Part shown: positions 53,865-64,000 of the stretch, piece after piece | Numbering within the stretch: the stretch's first letter is position 1 | Layout: each line of letters opens with the position of its first letter | Source of the DNA: Pararhizobium antarcticum | GTDB taxonomy: Bacteria > Pseudomonadota > Alphaproteobacteria > Rhizobiales > Rhizobiaceae | DNA length: 64,000 nucleotides | Assembly (NCBI RefSeq): GCF_001885585.1 | Contig: NZ_LSRP01000118.1 | Span: 124,001-188,000, forward strand | Direction: 5' to 3' | The notes under the pieces: model-generated | What the model was told of the DNA's origin: nothing | What the model saw: only the letters and a program-made list of their open reading frames with translations | Databases searched by the model: none | Translations under genes and position numbers: made by a program

Positions 53865-55144
53865 CGCGCGGCACACCCCTGGTCATCGGTATCGATATCG
53901 GCACCTCCGGCGCCCGTGCCGTGGCGATGGATCCGTCCTTTGCGATCCTGGCCTCTGGTTCGGCGAAAATGGCGGATTTTTCTGCCGATCACCGCGATCC
54001 CGCCGTCTGGTGGACGGTATTGCAGGTGGCGCTCGGTGGTGTTCTGGCCGGGATCGACGTGTCCTGCGTTCGCGCCATCAGCATTGACGGGACCTCCGGC
54101 ACGCTGCTGCCGGTCGGCGCTTCCGGCGAGCCCCTGGCGGCTCCGATGATGTATAATGACCCGGTCTCGGATGCTGCCATCCTCGCGCGCATCGCCCGTT
54201 GCGCACCGCAGGACAGTGCCGCCCATGGTGCGACATCGGGGCTTGCCAAGGTCCTGACGTTCCAGTCGCTGCCAAATGTCTTTCGCATCCTGCACCAGGC
54301 CGATTGGCTCGCCGGGCATTTCACCGGCCTTTACGACGTGTCGGATGAGAACAATGCCCTGAAGACCGGTTACGATCCGGTGGCGCGGTGCTGGCCGGAC
54401 TGGATCGGGGAGACCGGTGCGCGCATGGACCTGTTGCCCGATGTTCTGCCGGCGGGTGCGCCGATCGCCGGCATCTCTGCGGACGCGGCCGAGGCTTTCG
54501 GCCTGCCCGATGATGTCGTCATTGTCGCGGGCACTACGGATGGCTGTGCCTCGTTTCTGGCGACGGGCGCTGACCAGCCGGGCGATGGCGTTTCGGCGCT
54601 CGGGACGACGCTCACGGTCAAAATGCTGTCCGAGCGGCCCTTGTTTGCGCCGGAATACGGGCTCTACAGCCACCGGATCGGCGATATGTGGCTGGCTGGC
54701 GGTGCGTCCAACACTGGTGGTACCGTGCTTGCCGCGCATTTCAGCAGCGAGCGGATTGCAGAGCTTTCGCGCGATATTGACCCATCGACCGATAGCGGGC
54801 TCGACTATTATCCGCTGGTGCGCGATGGCGAACGCTTTCCGGTCAACGATCCGCAGATGAAGCCGCGCATGAGCCCAAGGCCGCAAAGCGATGGCGATTT
54901 CCTGAAAGCGATCTTCGAGGGCATTGCCGGCGTCGAACGGCTTGCCTATGACCGCCTTTGCGGGCTTGGCAGCCCGGCGCTGCGCTCGATCCGGTCGGTG
55001 GGTGGTGGCGCGCAAAACCCTGTCTGGACCACGATCCGCAGCCGCAGGATCGGCGTTCCGTTCCTGCCTGTTCTGTCGGAAGAGGCGGCCGCCGGTGCCG
55101 CGCGGCTGGCGCTTGCCGGGGCCAAAGAGGCGGGCGTGTTATGA
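53861..55144 (+). CDS. FGGY-family carbohydrate kinase, second
   Basis: 427 residues, shorter than the first kinase, ATGA-coupled on both sides. GIDIGTSGARAVAMD (phosphate loop) and SVGGGAQNPVWTTIRSRRIG (adenosine motif) are clear, with DGTSGTLLPV in the sugar region. Related to xylulose and ribulokinase-like proteins. It is likely to act on a keto-sugar intermediate; a distinct substrate from the first kinase is inferred. Confidence 0.85.
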   Translation: MTRGTPLVIGIDIGTSGARAVAMDPSFAILASGSAKMADFSADHRDPAVWWTVLQVALGGVLAGIDVSCVRAISIDGTSGTLLPVGASGEPLAAPMMYNDPVSDAAILARIARCAPQDSAAHGATSGLAKVLTFQSLPNVFRILHQADWLAGHFTGLYDVSDENNALKTGYDPVARCWPDWIGETGARMDLLPDVLPAGAPIAGISADAAEAFGLPDDVVIVAGTTDGCASFLATGADQPGDGVSALGTTLTVKMLSERPLFAPEYGLYSHRIGDMWLAGGASNTGGTVLAAHFSSERIAELSRDIDPSTDSGLDYYPLVRDGERFPVNDPQMKPRMSPRPQSDGDFLKAIFEGIAGVERLAYDRLCGLGSPALRSIRSVGGGAQNPVWTTIRSRRIGVPFLPVLSEEAAAGAARLALAGAKEAGVL

Positions 55145-56001
55145 AGGCTGTCTCGCCATCCCTGCTTTCCGGCGTCGGCGATCTTGCCGACAGGTTCGAC
55201 GCTTTCCTGATCGATCAGTTCGGTGTTCTGCGTGACGGCAAGGGGCCGTATCCTGGTGCTGCCGACACATTGCAGCGCCTGAAACAGGCTGGAAAAACGA
55301 TCGTCATTCTCTCGAATTCGGGTAAACGCTCGGCGGAAAACGACACGCGTCTGGCAGCGCTCGGCTTCGACCCCAAAAGCTGGGACTGGTTCCTGACATC
55401 GGGCGAAGTGGCCTGGCGTCTCCTGGCCTTCGAAAACGCAGGCGAGGGCGAAGGTGATGGTCGTCCGCGCCGCTGCCTGCTGATCAGCCGCGACGGCGAT
55501 ACCTCGCCTCTGGATGATCTCGACATCGAGCGCACGGAGCGCGGCGAGGATGCCGATTTCGTGCTGCTGGCGGCAAGCGAAGGCGACCGTCATCCGCTTG
55601 CTCACTACGAGGCGCTGCTTTCGCCGGCGGCCCGGAGAAACGTGCCCTGTCTCTGCACCAATCCGGACAAGATCATGCTGACGAAAGACGGTACCGCCTT
55701 TGGCGCCGGGCGGATCGCCGAACTGTACGAGGAACTGGGCGGTCCTGTGCGCTGGATCGGCAAGCCCTTTCCCGACATCTACGCCGCCGCCCGCGATTTT
55801 CTCGACCCGATCGGTGCGGGCCGCATCTGCTGCATTGGCGACAGCATCGAGCATGACATTGCCGGTGCCGCGGGTGCCGGCTTCGGCTCCGTGCTGGTGA
55901 CCACCGGCATTCTCGAAACGGCTTCGGATGCCGAGCGACAGGCGCTGTTCGTTGCGCACGGTGCCATCCCCGATTTCATCATGCCGAAATTTCTCTGGTA
56001 A
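55141..56001 (+). CDS. HAD-superfamily hydrolase, TIGR01459-like
   Basis: 286 residues, ATGA-coupled to the kinase. FLIDQFGVLRDGKGPYPGAA is HAD motif I (Asp nucleophile, with Gln-Phe in place of the usual x-Asp, as in this subfamily), ILSNSGKR motif II, and CIGDSIEHDIAGAAGAG motif III/IV. Class IIA cap. Possible role: dephosphorylation of a sugar phosphate by-product. Located between the second kinase and an isomerase, consistent with a pathway maintenance phosphatase. Confidence 0.83.
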   Translation: MKAVSPSLLSGVGDLADRFDAFLIDQFGVLRDGKGPYPGAADTLQRLKQAGKTIVILSNSGKRSAENDTRLAALGFDPKSWDWFLTSGEVAWRLLAFENAGEGEGDGRPRRCLLISRDGDTSPLDDLDIERTERGEDADFVLLAASEGDRHPLAHYEALLSPAARRNVPCLCTNPDKIMLTKDGTAFGAGRIAELYEELGGPVRWIGKPFPDIYAAARDFLDPIGAGRICCIGDSIEHDIAGAAGAGFGSVLVTTGILETASDAERQALFVAHGAIPDFIMPKFLW

Positions 56002-56013
56002 AGGACGAAGCCC

Positions 56014-56937
56014 ATGGCGTTCACGCTGTCGCTCAACACCAATCCGCTGGTCAACCGCTTTGCCGAGGCCGATGACCTGATCGACACGATCGCGCACAGG
56101 ATCCGCATCGGCTACGTGCAGTTGACCCATGAATTCATCAATCCCTCCTGGCCGGCGGCAACCATCAGCAAACATCTGCGCCAGTTTCGCAGGGCCCTCG
56201 ATCGCACCGGTGTCAAGGTGACCTCGGGCATGACCGGCCCCTATGGCCGTCTCAACCATTTTGGCCATCCGGATGCCGATGTCCGGCGCTATTATGTCGA
56301 CTGGTTCAAAACCTTCGCCGATATTTCCGCAGAACTCGGCGCCACCGGCATGGGCACCCAGTTCGCCATTTTCACGCACAGGGATTTTGACGACCCCGCC
56401 CGCCGCGAAACGCTGATGCGGATCGCCATCGATTGCTGGGGGGAGGTGGCCGCGCATGCCAAGGCGGCCGGATTGACCTACATGTTCTGGGAGCCGATGT
56501 CGGTCGGCCGGGAGTTCGGCCATACGATCGCCGAATGTCGCGCGCTCGACACGCGGCTGTCGGAGGCCGGCCTGCCGATCCCGCTGAAGATGATGGTCGA
56601 TATCGACCATGGCGACGTAACGTCAAGCAATCCCGCCGATATCGATCCCTATGCCTGGGCGCAGGCCTTTCCCAAGGAATCGCCGATCATCCACGTCAAG
56701 CAGTCGTCGATGAACAAGGGCGGCCACTGGCCGTTCATCGCCGCCCACAACAAGGACGGCCGCATCACGCCTGAAAAACTGCTCGACACGGTTCGCAGCG
56801 GGGGCGGAACCGACAACGAGATCTGCCTCGAACTGTCGTTTCGCGAGCGCGAGCCGACCGATCATCTGGTCGTCGACATGATCCGCGAATCCGTTGAGTT
56901 CTGGGAGCCGCATATCGACACCGGTTTCAACCGGTAA
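56014..56937 (+). CDS. Sugar phosphate isomerase/epimerase, TIM-barrel (EryC-like)
   Basis: 307 residues of the AP_endonuc_2/xylose-isomerase-like TIM barrel. FTLSLNTNPLVNRFAEADDL at the start is close to what I remember of EryC proteins of the erythritol pathway. Metal/ligand residues are in MFWEPMS, MMVDIDHGD, IHVKQSS and CLELSF. It would interconvert tetrulose or pentulose phosphates. Last gene of the polyol operon; it is followed by a terminator and the convergent DUF993 gene. Confidence 0.82.
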   Translation: MAFTLSLNTNPLVNRFAEADDLIDTIAHRIRIGYVQLTHEFINPSWPAATISKHLRQFRRALDRTGVKVTSGMTGPYGRLNHFGHPDADVRRYYVDWFKTFADISAELGATGMGTQFAIFTHRDFDDPARRETLMRIAIDCWGEVAAHAKAAGLTYMFWEPMSVGREFGHTIAECRALDTRLSEAGLPIPLKMMVDIDHGDVTSSNPADIDPYAWAQAFPKESPIIHVKQSSMNKGGHWPFIAAHNKDGRITPEKLLDTVRSGGGTDNEICLELSFREREPTDHLVVDMIRESVEFWEPHIDTGFNR

Positions 56938-56989
56938 TCCGGCACAGCCCTATCGCGCGGTGCGTCCTCCCTTGCGCAAGCGCGACGAG

Positions 56990-57017
56990 CGCCCGGCCTT
57001 CGTGCCGGGCGTCTTCG
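56990..57017. terminator. Bidirectional terminator between convergent genes
   Basis: CGCCCGGC (56990-56997) pairs perfectly with GCCGGGCG (57004-57011) around CTTCGT, followed by TCTTCGT. It lies between the EryC-like gene and the DUF993 gene, which converge here, so it can end both transcripts. Confidence 0.6.
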
Positions 57018-57035
57018 TATCAACGTTCCCGGTAA

Positions 57036-58199
57036 TCAGATCCCTTGCGTCACCAGGAATGCCTTCATCCGTTCGACGGCCAGATCGGGCCGGTCGAGAA
57101 CATTTGCCTGGTCTGCTAGACGGAAGATATCGGCATAGTGCAGAATGCCGCGCGCCGACTGCATGCCCGCCGGCATGGTAAAGTGCTGCTGGTGGCCGTT
57201 CAGCCAGGCGAGGAAGACGACGCCGGCCTTGTAATACTGCGTCGGCGCCTCGAAGATCTTTCGCGACAGCGGCACGGTGGGCCGGATGACGGCGCGGAAG
57301 GTTTCGACGTCGCCTGCGGCAAGCGATGCGAGCGCTTTTGAAGCGGAGGGCGCCACGGCGTCAAAAATGCCGAGCAAAGCATGGCTGTAGCGGGCGCCGT
57401 CGCCTTCGATCAGGTCGGCATAGTTGAAATCGTCACCGGTGAAGCAGAGTACGCCTTCCGGCAAACGGTTGCGCAATGCCACTTCGCAGGCATTGTCGAG
57501 CAGCGAGATCTTGATGCCTTCCACCTTGTCCCTGTTGTCCTCGATGATCGAGAGTACCGTTTCCAACGCCATCTCGAAGACGTCGGAGCCCCAGTAGCCG
57601 CGCAGTTGCGGATCGAACATATCGCCCAGCCAGTGCAGCACGACCTTGTTTTCGGTCTGGCGCAGGATGTGGCCGTAGACGCGGCGATAGTCGTCGGGCG
57701 AGCGGGCAATATGCGCCAGAGCGCGGCTGGCCATCATGATGGCCCGGCCGCCGGATTTTTCGACAAAGCCGATCTGCGTTTCATAGGCCTTGATGACGTC
57801 GTCCAGTGACCGCGCATCGGATGGCGCCAGATGATCTGTTCCTGCACCGCAGGCAAGGTCGGCGCCGGCAACGGTCCGCGCTTGAGCAAGCGAGCGCCGG
57901 ATCAGCTCCTGCGCGCCCGGCCAGTCGAGGCCAAGCCCGCGCTGGGCCGTATCCATCGCCTCGGCGATCCTGAAACCGAGGCTCCAGAGATGGTGGCGAA
58001 AGGCCATTGTCGCGTCCCAGTCGATCGCCGGTTGGCCCCAGGGCGTCGTATCGCGCCAGGGATCCGACACGACATGAGCCGCCGCATAGGCGATCCGGTT
58101 GAAGCGCGGCGGTGTCGCAGGCCGGGCGATCGGCGTTCCCGTGAGCCTGTAGGGCTTAACGGTTCCGTCGCTATGGGGAAGCGGCAAATTGGCTGTCAC
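57036..58199 (-). CDS. DUF993 / dihydrodipicolinate-synthase-like protein
   Basis: 387 residues; the GTG at 58199 is preceded by AGGAGG seven bases upstream, which decides the start. A TIM-barrel with a lysine in VEGIKISLLD at the position of the Schiff-base lysine of the DapA/NanA aldolases. The family is annotated DUF993. It probably cleaves or forms a keto-sugar acid. Its gene is divergent from a LacI regulator whose operator-like site lies in its promoter, so it is probably regulated with the operon at 59575-64000. Confidence 0.78.
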   Translation of the reverse strand: MTANLPLPHSDGTVKPYRLTGTPIARPATPPRFNRIAYAAAHVVSDPWRDTTPWGQPAIDWDATMAFRHHLWSLGFRIAEAMDTAQRGLGLDWPGAQELIRRSLAQARTVAGADLACGAGTDHLAPSDARSLDDVIKAYETQIGFVEKSGGRAIMMASRALAHIARSPDDYRRVYGHILRQTENKVVLHWLGDMFDPQLRGYWGSDVFEMALETVLSIIEDNRDKVEGIKISLLDNACEVALRNRLPEGVLCFTGDDFNYADLIEGDGARYSHALLGIFDAVAPSASKALASLAAGDVETFRAVIRPTVPLSRKIFEAPTQYYKAGVVFLAWLNGHQQHFTMPAGMQSARGILHYADIFRLADQANVLDRPDLAVERMKAFLVTQGI

Positions 58200-58229
58200 G
58201 AGTTTCCTCCTCACACTGGCCGATGTCGG

Positions 58230-58256
58230 ATAATTTAGATCGTTCCAAATTTCAAG
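58230..58256 (-). promoter_or_regulatory. Promoter with LacI-type operator for the DUF993 gene
   Basis: On the minus strand TTGAAA (58256-58251) is followed by the imperfect palindrome AATTTGGAACGATCTAAATT, which covers the spacer, and an AT-rich -10. It is the same core (GGAACGxTC) as the site in front of the regulator gene. The remaining part of the 329-base gap 58200-58528 (58257-58453) is AT-rich, without other features. Confidence 0.5.
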
Positions 58257-58453
58257 TCTCTATTTTTTGAGGGTTTGTGAGACCTGGCCGCACAATATCA
58301 TCTTCCCACCCATGAATTTATTTCATTTTTTTGCTGTGAAAAATTAAGGTAAAATATTGATCTTAATGCCTTTATTGTAAATCTTTGAAAAAGTTCGGTT
58401 TCGCTTGTTTCCGTCCTTCGGGTGGGTATTGAAACATTCTGCTCACGTCCCGC

Positions 58454-58482
58454 TTGACAAATTTGGAACGTTCCAATTATTT
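58454..58482 (+). promoter_or_regulatory. Promoter with palindromic LacI-type operator
   Basis: TTGACA (58454-58459), 17-base spacer, TTATTT (58477-58482). The spacer is the perfect palindrome TTGGAACGTTCCAA (58463-58476) plus flanks. A repressor bound here would block RNA polymerase. The arrangement is mirrored for the divergent DUF993 gene, with the core shared. Confidence 0.65.
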
Positions 58483-58528
58483 AGTCGATAACAACGGGCC
58501 GCAACAGGTCTTTCTCCGGGAGGTGGAT

Positions 58529-60576
<2,048 letters not shown>

Positions 60577-60586
60577 GACGACGCAG

Positions 60587-62200
60587 ATGAGCAAACATAT
60601 CACCCCGGCTGAAGCCGCCTGCCTGATCCCGGACGGAGCGGTCGTCACCGTCTCCTCGTCAAGCGGTCTCGGCTGCCCGGACCTGATGCTGAAGGCGATT
60701 GGCGCGCGTTTCGACGAGACCGGCCATCCAAGAAACCTGACGACGCTGCACCCGATCGCCGCCGGCGATATGAGCGGTATCAAGGGCATCGATCATATCG
60801 CCAAAAAAGGTCTGTTGAAGACGATCATCGGCGGATCCTATCCCTCCGGCCCCTCGACCTCGGAGCCACCCCTGATCTGGCAGATGATCGGCAAGGACGA
60901 GGTCGCGGCCTATAATATCCCCTCCGGCGTGCTGTTCGACATGCACCGGGAGGCCGCCGCCAAGCGTCCGGGCGTGCTGACCAAGATCGGCCTCGATACC
61001 TTCGTCGATCCGGCGCGCCAGGGCTGCGCGATGAACGCTTCAGCCGAGGCCCATCCGGTGGTGAAAAAGATCGAGTTCGAGGGCGAGGACTGGCTGTATT
61101 TCAAGGCGATCGTGCCGCAGGTGGCGATCATCCGCGCAACGACGGCGGACGAGCGCGGCAATCTCACCTATGAGCACGAAGGCGCCTACCTCGGCGGTCT
61201 CGACCAGGCGCTGGCCGCCCGCAACAATGGCGGCATCGTCATCGCGCAGGTCAAGCGCATCACCAAGGCGGGATCGCTGAAGCCACATGACGTGCGCGTA
61301 CCCGGCATGCTGGTCGACTATGTGGTCGTCGATCCCGACCAGAAGCAGACGACGCTGACCGATTACGATCCGGCCATTTCAGGCGAAATCTTCCGGCCGC
61401 TCGACAGTTTTCGCGTGCCGGACTTCAACATCCAGAAGGTTATCGCCCGCCGTGTGGCGCAAGAGCTCGAGGCTGGAAGCTGCGTCAATCTCGGTTTCGG
61501 AATCTCGGCCAATGTGCCGCGTATCCTGCTGGAGGAAGGGCTGCATGGGTCGGTCACCTGGGTGATCGAACAGGGTGCCGTCGGTGGCGTGCCGCTGCTC
61601 GATTTTGCCTTTGGCTGCGCCTCGAATGCCGACGCCTTCATGCCCTCGCCCTATCAGTTTACCTATTTCCAGGGCGGTGGTTTCGATGCCTCGCTGCTGT
61701 CCTTCCTGGAAATTGACAGGTCCGGCTCCGTCAATGTCTCGAAGCTTTCCTTCCGGCCGCATGTGACGGCCGGGGCGGGCGGCTTTGTCGACATCACGGC
61801 GCGGGCAAAAAAGATCGTCTTTTCCGGCATGTACAATGCCGGCGCAAAACTCTCGCTGGCCGATGGCAGGCTGGTGATCGAGAAGGAAGGCAAGCTGAAG
61901 AAACTGGTCAATGCGGTCGAGCACGTCACTTTCTCCGGCCGTCGCGCCGTCGAACAGGGCCAGGACATCACCTATGTCACCGAACGTTGCGTCATGACCC
62001 TGACACCGCAGGGCCTGCTCCTCACCGAGATCGCACCGGGTGTCGATCTGCAGGCAGATATCCTCGACCAGTCGGAATTCCCGCTGATTGTGTCCGACAC
62101 CCTCAAGCTCATGGATGACGCCTTGTTCCGGGACGCCCCGATCGGGCTGAGCTTGCCGGAAAAGCCGATCCGCACGCTGCAGGGAGCGTTCCATGGCTGA
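60587..62200 (+). CDS. Acetate/propionate-type CoA-transferase (YdiF-like, two-domain)
   Basis: 537 residues from ATG 60587. Class I CoA-transferase with both domains fused. N-terminal half: VVTVSSSSGLGCPDLML. C-terminal half: VTWVIEQGAVGGVPLLDFAF, containing the catalytic Glu that forms the CoA thioester (EQG). Transfers CoA between an acyl-CoA and a free acid. It would activate a carboxylic acid produced by the upstream steps. Eight-base overlap with the next gene. Confidence 0.85.
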   Translation: MSKHITPAEAACLIPDGAVVTVSSSSGLGCPDLMLKAIGARFDETGHPRNLTTLHPIAAGDMSGIKGIDHIAKKGLLKTIIGGSYPSGPSTSEPPLIWQMIGKDEVAAYNIPSGVLFDMHREAAAKRPGVLTKIGLDTFVDPARQGCAMNASAEAHPVVKKIEFEGEDWLYFKAIVPQVAIIRATTADERGNLTYEHEGAYLGGLDQALAARNNGGIVIAQVKRITKAGSLKPHDVRVPGMLVDYVVVDPDQKQTTLTDYDPAISGEIFRPLDSFRVPDFNIQKVIARRVAQELEAGSCVNLGFGISANVPRILLEEGLHGSVTWVIEQGAVGGVPLLDFAFGCASNADAFMPSPYQFTYFQGGGFDASLLSFLEIDRSGSVNVSKLSFRPHVTAGAGGFVDITARAKKIVFSGMYNAGAKLSLADGRLVIEKEGKLKKLVNAVEHVTFSGRRAVEQGQDITYVTERCVMTLTPQGLLLTEIAPGVDLQADILDQSEFPLIVSDTLKLMDDALFRDAPIGLSLPEKPIRTLQGAFHG

Positions 62201-62975
62201 TCAACGGATCAAGATCGAGATCGACGGTGCAATTGCCACGCTGACGATCGCCCGCCCGGAAAAACTCAATGCCTTCGACATCGACATGCTGAAGGCGCTG
62301 GGTGCGGCCTGCGACACGATCGAGGCCGATGCCAGCGTCCGGGTCGCGATCCTGACCGGCGAGGGCAAGGCCTTCTGCGCCGGCGGCGACATCAAGGCCT
62401 GGGGCGCAATGCGCCCCAATGACTTCGGTCATCAATGGGTGCGTTTCGGCCATCGCGTGTTCGAACGGCTGGCGACCCTGCGCATGCCGCTGATCGCCGC
62501 AATGAACGGCCACGCGCTGGGTGGCGGGTTGGAGCTGGCGGCCACGGCCGATATCCGGATTGCAGAGACGCAGATCAGGATCGGCTTGCCGGAAACGGGA
62601 CTTGGCATGGTGCCGGGCTGGTCGGGCACGCAGCGCCTGGTCAAGCGTTTTGGCGCGCAGGTGGTGCGTCGAATGGTGCTCGGCGGCGAGATGTTTTCAG
62701 CGGAAGAGGCGAGGGCACTGGGACTGGTCGATGCGGTGGCGGAGACGGGAACCGGGCTTTCCGCAGCAAAGGCCTATGTCTTGCGGATTGCGCAGCGCGG
62801 GCCGGCGTCGCTGGAGATCTGCAAGTTGATGATCGCCTCTGCCAATGGCGAGGACAATGGCACCGCCGTCGAGGCGCTGGGATCGATACTCGCGGCGAGC
62901 ACCGGCGACATGAGAGAGGGCGTTGCGGCTTTTTCCGCAAAACGCCCGGCGGAATTCAAGGGAGAATGGGAATGA
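62193..62975 (+). CDS. Enoyl-CoA hydratase/isomerase
   Basis: 260 residues. Crotonase fold: AILTGEGKAFCAGGDIKAWG is the oxyanion hole and CoA site, ALGGGLELAATADIRIAE the second oxyanion strand, and LPETGLGMVPGWSGTQRLVK carries the acid/base Glu. Acts on an acyl-CoA made by the CoA-transferase. ATGA overlap to the following aldehyde dehydrogenase. Confidence 0.87.
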   Translation: MADQRIKIEIDGAIATLTIARPEKLNAFDIDMLKALGAACDTIEADASVRVAILTGEGKAFCAGGDIKAWGAMRPNDFGHQWVRFGHRVFERLATLRMPLIAAMNGHALGGGLELAATADIRIAETQIRIGLPETGLGMVPGWSGTQRLVKRFGAQVVRRMVLGGEMFSAEEARALGLVDAVAETGTGLSAAKAYVLRIAQRGPASLEICKLMIASANGEDNGTAVEALGSILAASTGDMREGVAAFSAKRPAEFKGEWE

Positions 62976-64000
62976 CGGTTCTGGTAAAGCCCAAGGCTTT
63001 GGCCGACGCAGGCGTGCGCGAGTTCAAGATGCTGATCGACGGCAAATGGGGCGATGCTGCCGAGGGCCGGACGCTGGAGCGCGTCGCGCCCGGTCACGGT
63101 GTTGCCGTCAGCCGCTATCCGGCGGCAACGAAGGTAGACGCCGAACGCGCCATCGCCGCCGCGCGCAAGGCCTTCGACAAGGGCCCGTGGCCGCGCATGA
63201 CGGCGTCGGAGCGCTCGCTGGTTCTGCTCAAGGCCGCCGACATGATTGCCGCGCGTGCCGATGAACTCGCTTTTCTCGATTGCATCGAAAGCGGCAAGCC
63301 GATCAGCCAGGCCAAGGCGGAACTGGGTGGTGCGGCCGATATCTGGCGCTATGCGGCTGCCCTTGCCCGCGACCTGCACGGCGAAAGCTACAACACACTG
63401 GGCGACGGTACGCTGGGTGTTGTCCTGCGTGAGGCGATCGGTGTCGTTTCTGTTATCACGCCGTGGAATTTCCCCTTTCTGATCGTCAGCCAGAAGCTGC
63501 CGTTTGCGCTTGCCGCCGGTTGCACGACGGTGGTCAAACCGTCCGAACTCACCTCCGGCTCGACGCTGGTGCTGGGCGAAATCCTTGAGGCTGCCGGTGT
63601 TCCGGCCGGCGTCGTCAATATCATCACCGGAACCGGCCCGGATGTCGGCGCGGTCATGACGGGCCATCCGGACGTCGACATGATCTCGTTTACCGGGTCG
63701 ACCGGTGTCGGCAAGCTGACGATGACCAATGCGGCGCAGACCTTGAAGAAGGTCTCGCTCGAACTCGGCGGCAAGAACCCGCAGATCGTCTTTCCCGATG
63801 CCAATCTCGATGATTTCATCGATGCGGCGGTGTTCGGCGCCTATTTCAATGCTGGCGAATGCTGCAATGCCGGCTCGCGGCTGATCGTCCACAAGGACAT
63901 TGCCCAGGATGTCATCGCGAAGATTGCGGCGATGTCGGCGAAGGTCAAGGTCGGTGATCCGCTCGATCCGGAAACCCAGGTTGGAGCGATCATCACGCCG
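62972..64000 (+). CDS. Aldehyde dehydrogenase (NAD(P)-dependent), 3' end outside the window
   Basis: The frame starts with ATGA at the upstream stop and stays open to the last base, giving 343 residues of an expected ~490. Visible motifs: TPWNFPFLIVSQKLPFALAA (cofactor entry), VKPSEL (NAD lysine), FTGSTGVGKL (nucleotide loop), the general base Glu264 in LELGGKNP and the catalytic Cys298 in AGECCNAGSR. Oxidises an aldehyde to the acid, probably the step before CoA transfer. The last ~150 residues, including the C-terminal PxF-type dimer region, are beyond the edge. Confidence 0.88.
   Translation, partial: MTVLVKPKALADAGVREFKMLIDGKWGDAAEGRTLERVAPGHGVAVSRYPAATKVDAERAIAAARKAFDKGPWPRMTASERSLVLLKAADMIAARADELAFLDCIESGKPISQAKAELGGAADIWRYAAALARDLHGESYNTLGDGTLGVVLREAIGVVSVITPWNFPFLIVSQKLPFALAAGCTTVVKPSELTSGSTLVLGEILEAAGVPAGVVNIITGTGPDVGAVMTGHPDVDMISFTGSTGVGKLTMTNAAQTLKKVSLELGGKNPQIVFPDANLDDFIDAAVFGAYFNAGECCNAGSRLIVHKDIAQDVIAKIAAMSAKVKVGDPLDPETQVGAIITP

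Overview
The window looks like a chromosome or large-replicon segment of an alphaproteobacterium, most likely of the family Rhizobiaceae. The evidence is high-GC coding bias, many translationally coupled operons (ATGA, GTGA and TGATG junctions), a DUF1127 mini-protein, a cuckoo/alpha-r14-type small RNA with repeated CCUCCUCCC loops, a short RecX, and a wealth of ABC importers and polyol and aromatic catabolism typical of rhizobia. This assignment is inference from gene content. No rRNA, tRNA, CRISPR array, insertion sequence or phage was seen.

Region 1 (1-2.5 kb): the 3' end of a class III aminotransferase, two small unknown genes, a DUF1127 gene, a multi-hairpin sRNA locus, and recX.

Region 2 (2.5-13 kb): a divergently transcribed LysR regulator and a tightly packed aromatic-catabolism operon. 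It holds an intradiol dioxygenase, maleylacetate reductase, a five-gene branched-chain-amino-acid-type ABC importer, an FAD phenol/resorcinol-type hydroxylase and a second intradiol dioxygenase. Together these would import a (di)hydroxylated aromatic, hydroxylate it to hydroxyquinol, cleave the ring and reduce maleylacetate to beta-ketoadipate.

Region 3 (13-16 kb): a class III aminotransferase coupled to a glutamine-synthetase-like ligase (amine or polyamine nitrogen metabolism).

Region 4 (16-41 kb): the most unusual part. It contains four glycosyltransferases, a NodB-like deacetylase, a UDP-sugar dehydrogenase, four methyltransferase-like proteins, a peptide-type ABC importer coupled to three of the glycosyltransferases, and a 905-residue ABC exporter-like protein whose nucleotide-binding domain has lost its catalytic residues and carries an extra insertion. 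Interleaved are a class III nucleotide cyclase, a DUF3095 cyclase-like protein, a cyclic-nucleotide-binding protein and two metal-dependent hydrolases that could be phosphodiesterases. I propose this as a candidate undescribed, cyclic-nucleotide-controlled glycan synthesis or modification system.

Region 5 (41-57 kb): a SorC-family regulator with a palindromic operator, followed by a 13-gene polyol operon: CUT1 ABC importer with two unlike ATPases, two FGGY kinases, a 2-hydroxyacid dehydrogenase, two class II aldolases, a GlpD/EryB-like flavin dehydrogenase, a HAD phosphatase-like protein and an EryC-like TIM-barrel isomerase.

Region 6 (57-64 kb): a LacI-type regulator with matching operators on both sides of a divergent promoter region. 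It faces a DUF993 aldolase-like gene on one side and, on the other, a coupled operon of Gfo/Idh/MocA dehydrogenase, CoA-transferase, enoyl-CoA hydratase and an aldehyde dehydrogenase that runs off the end of the window.
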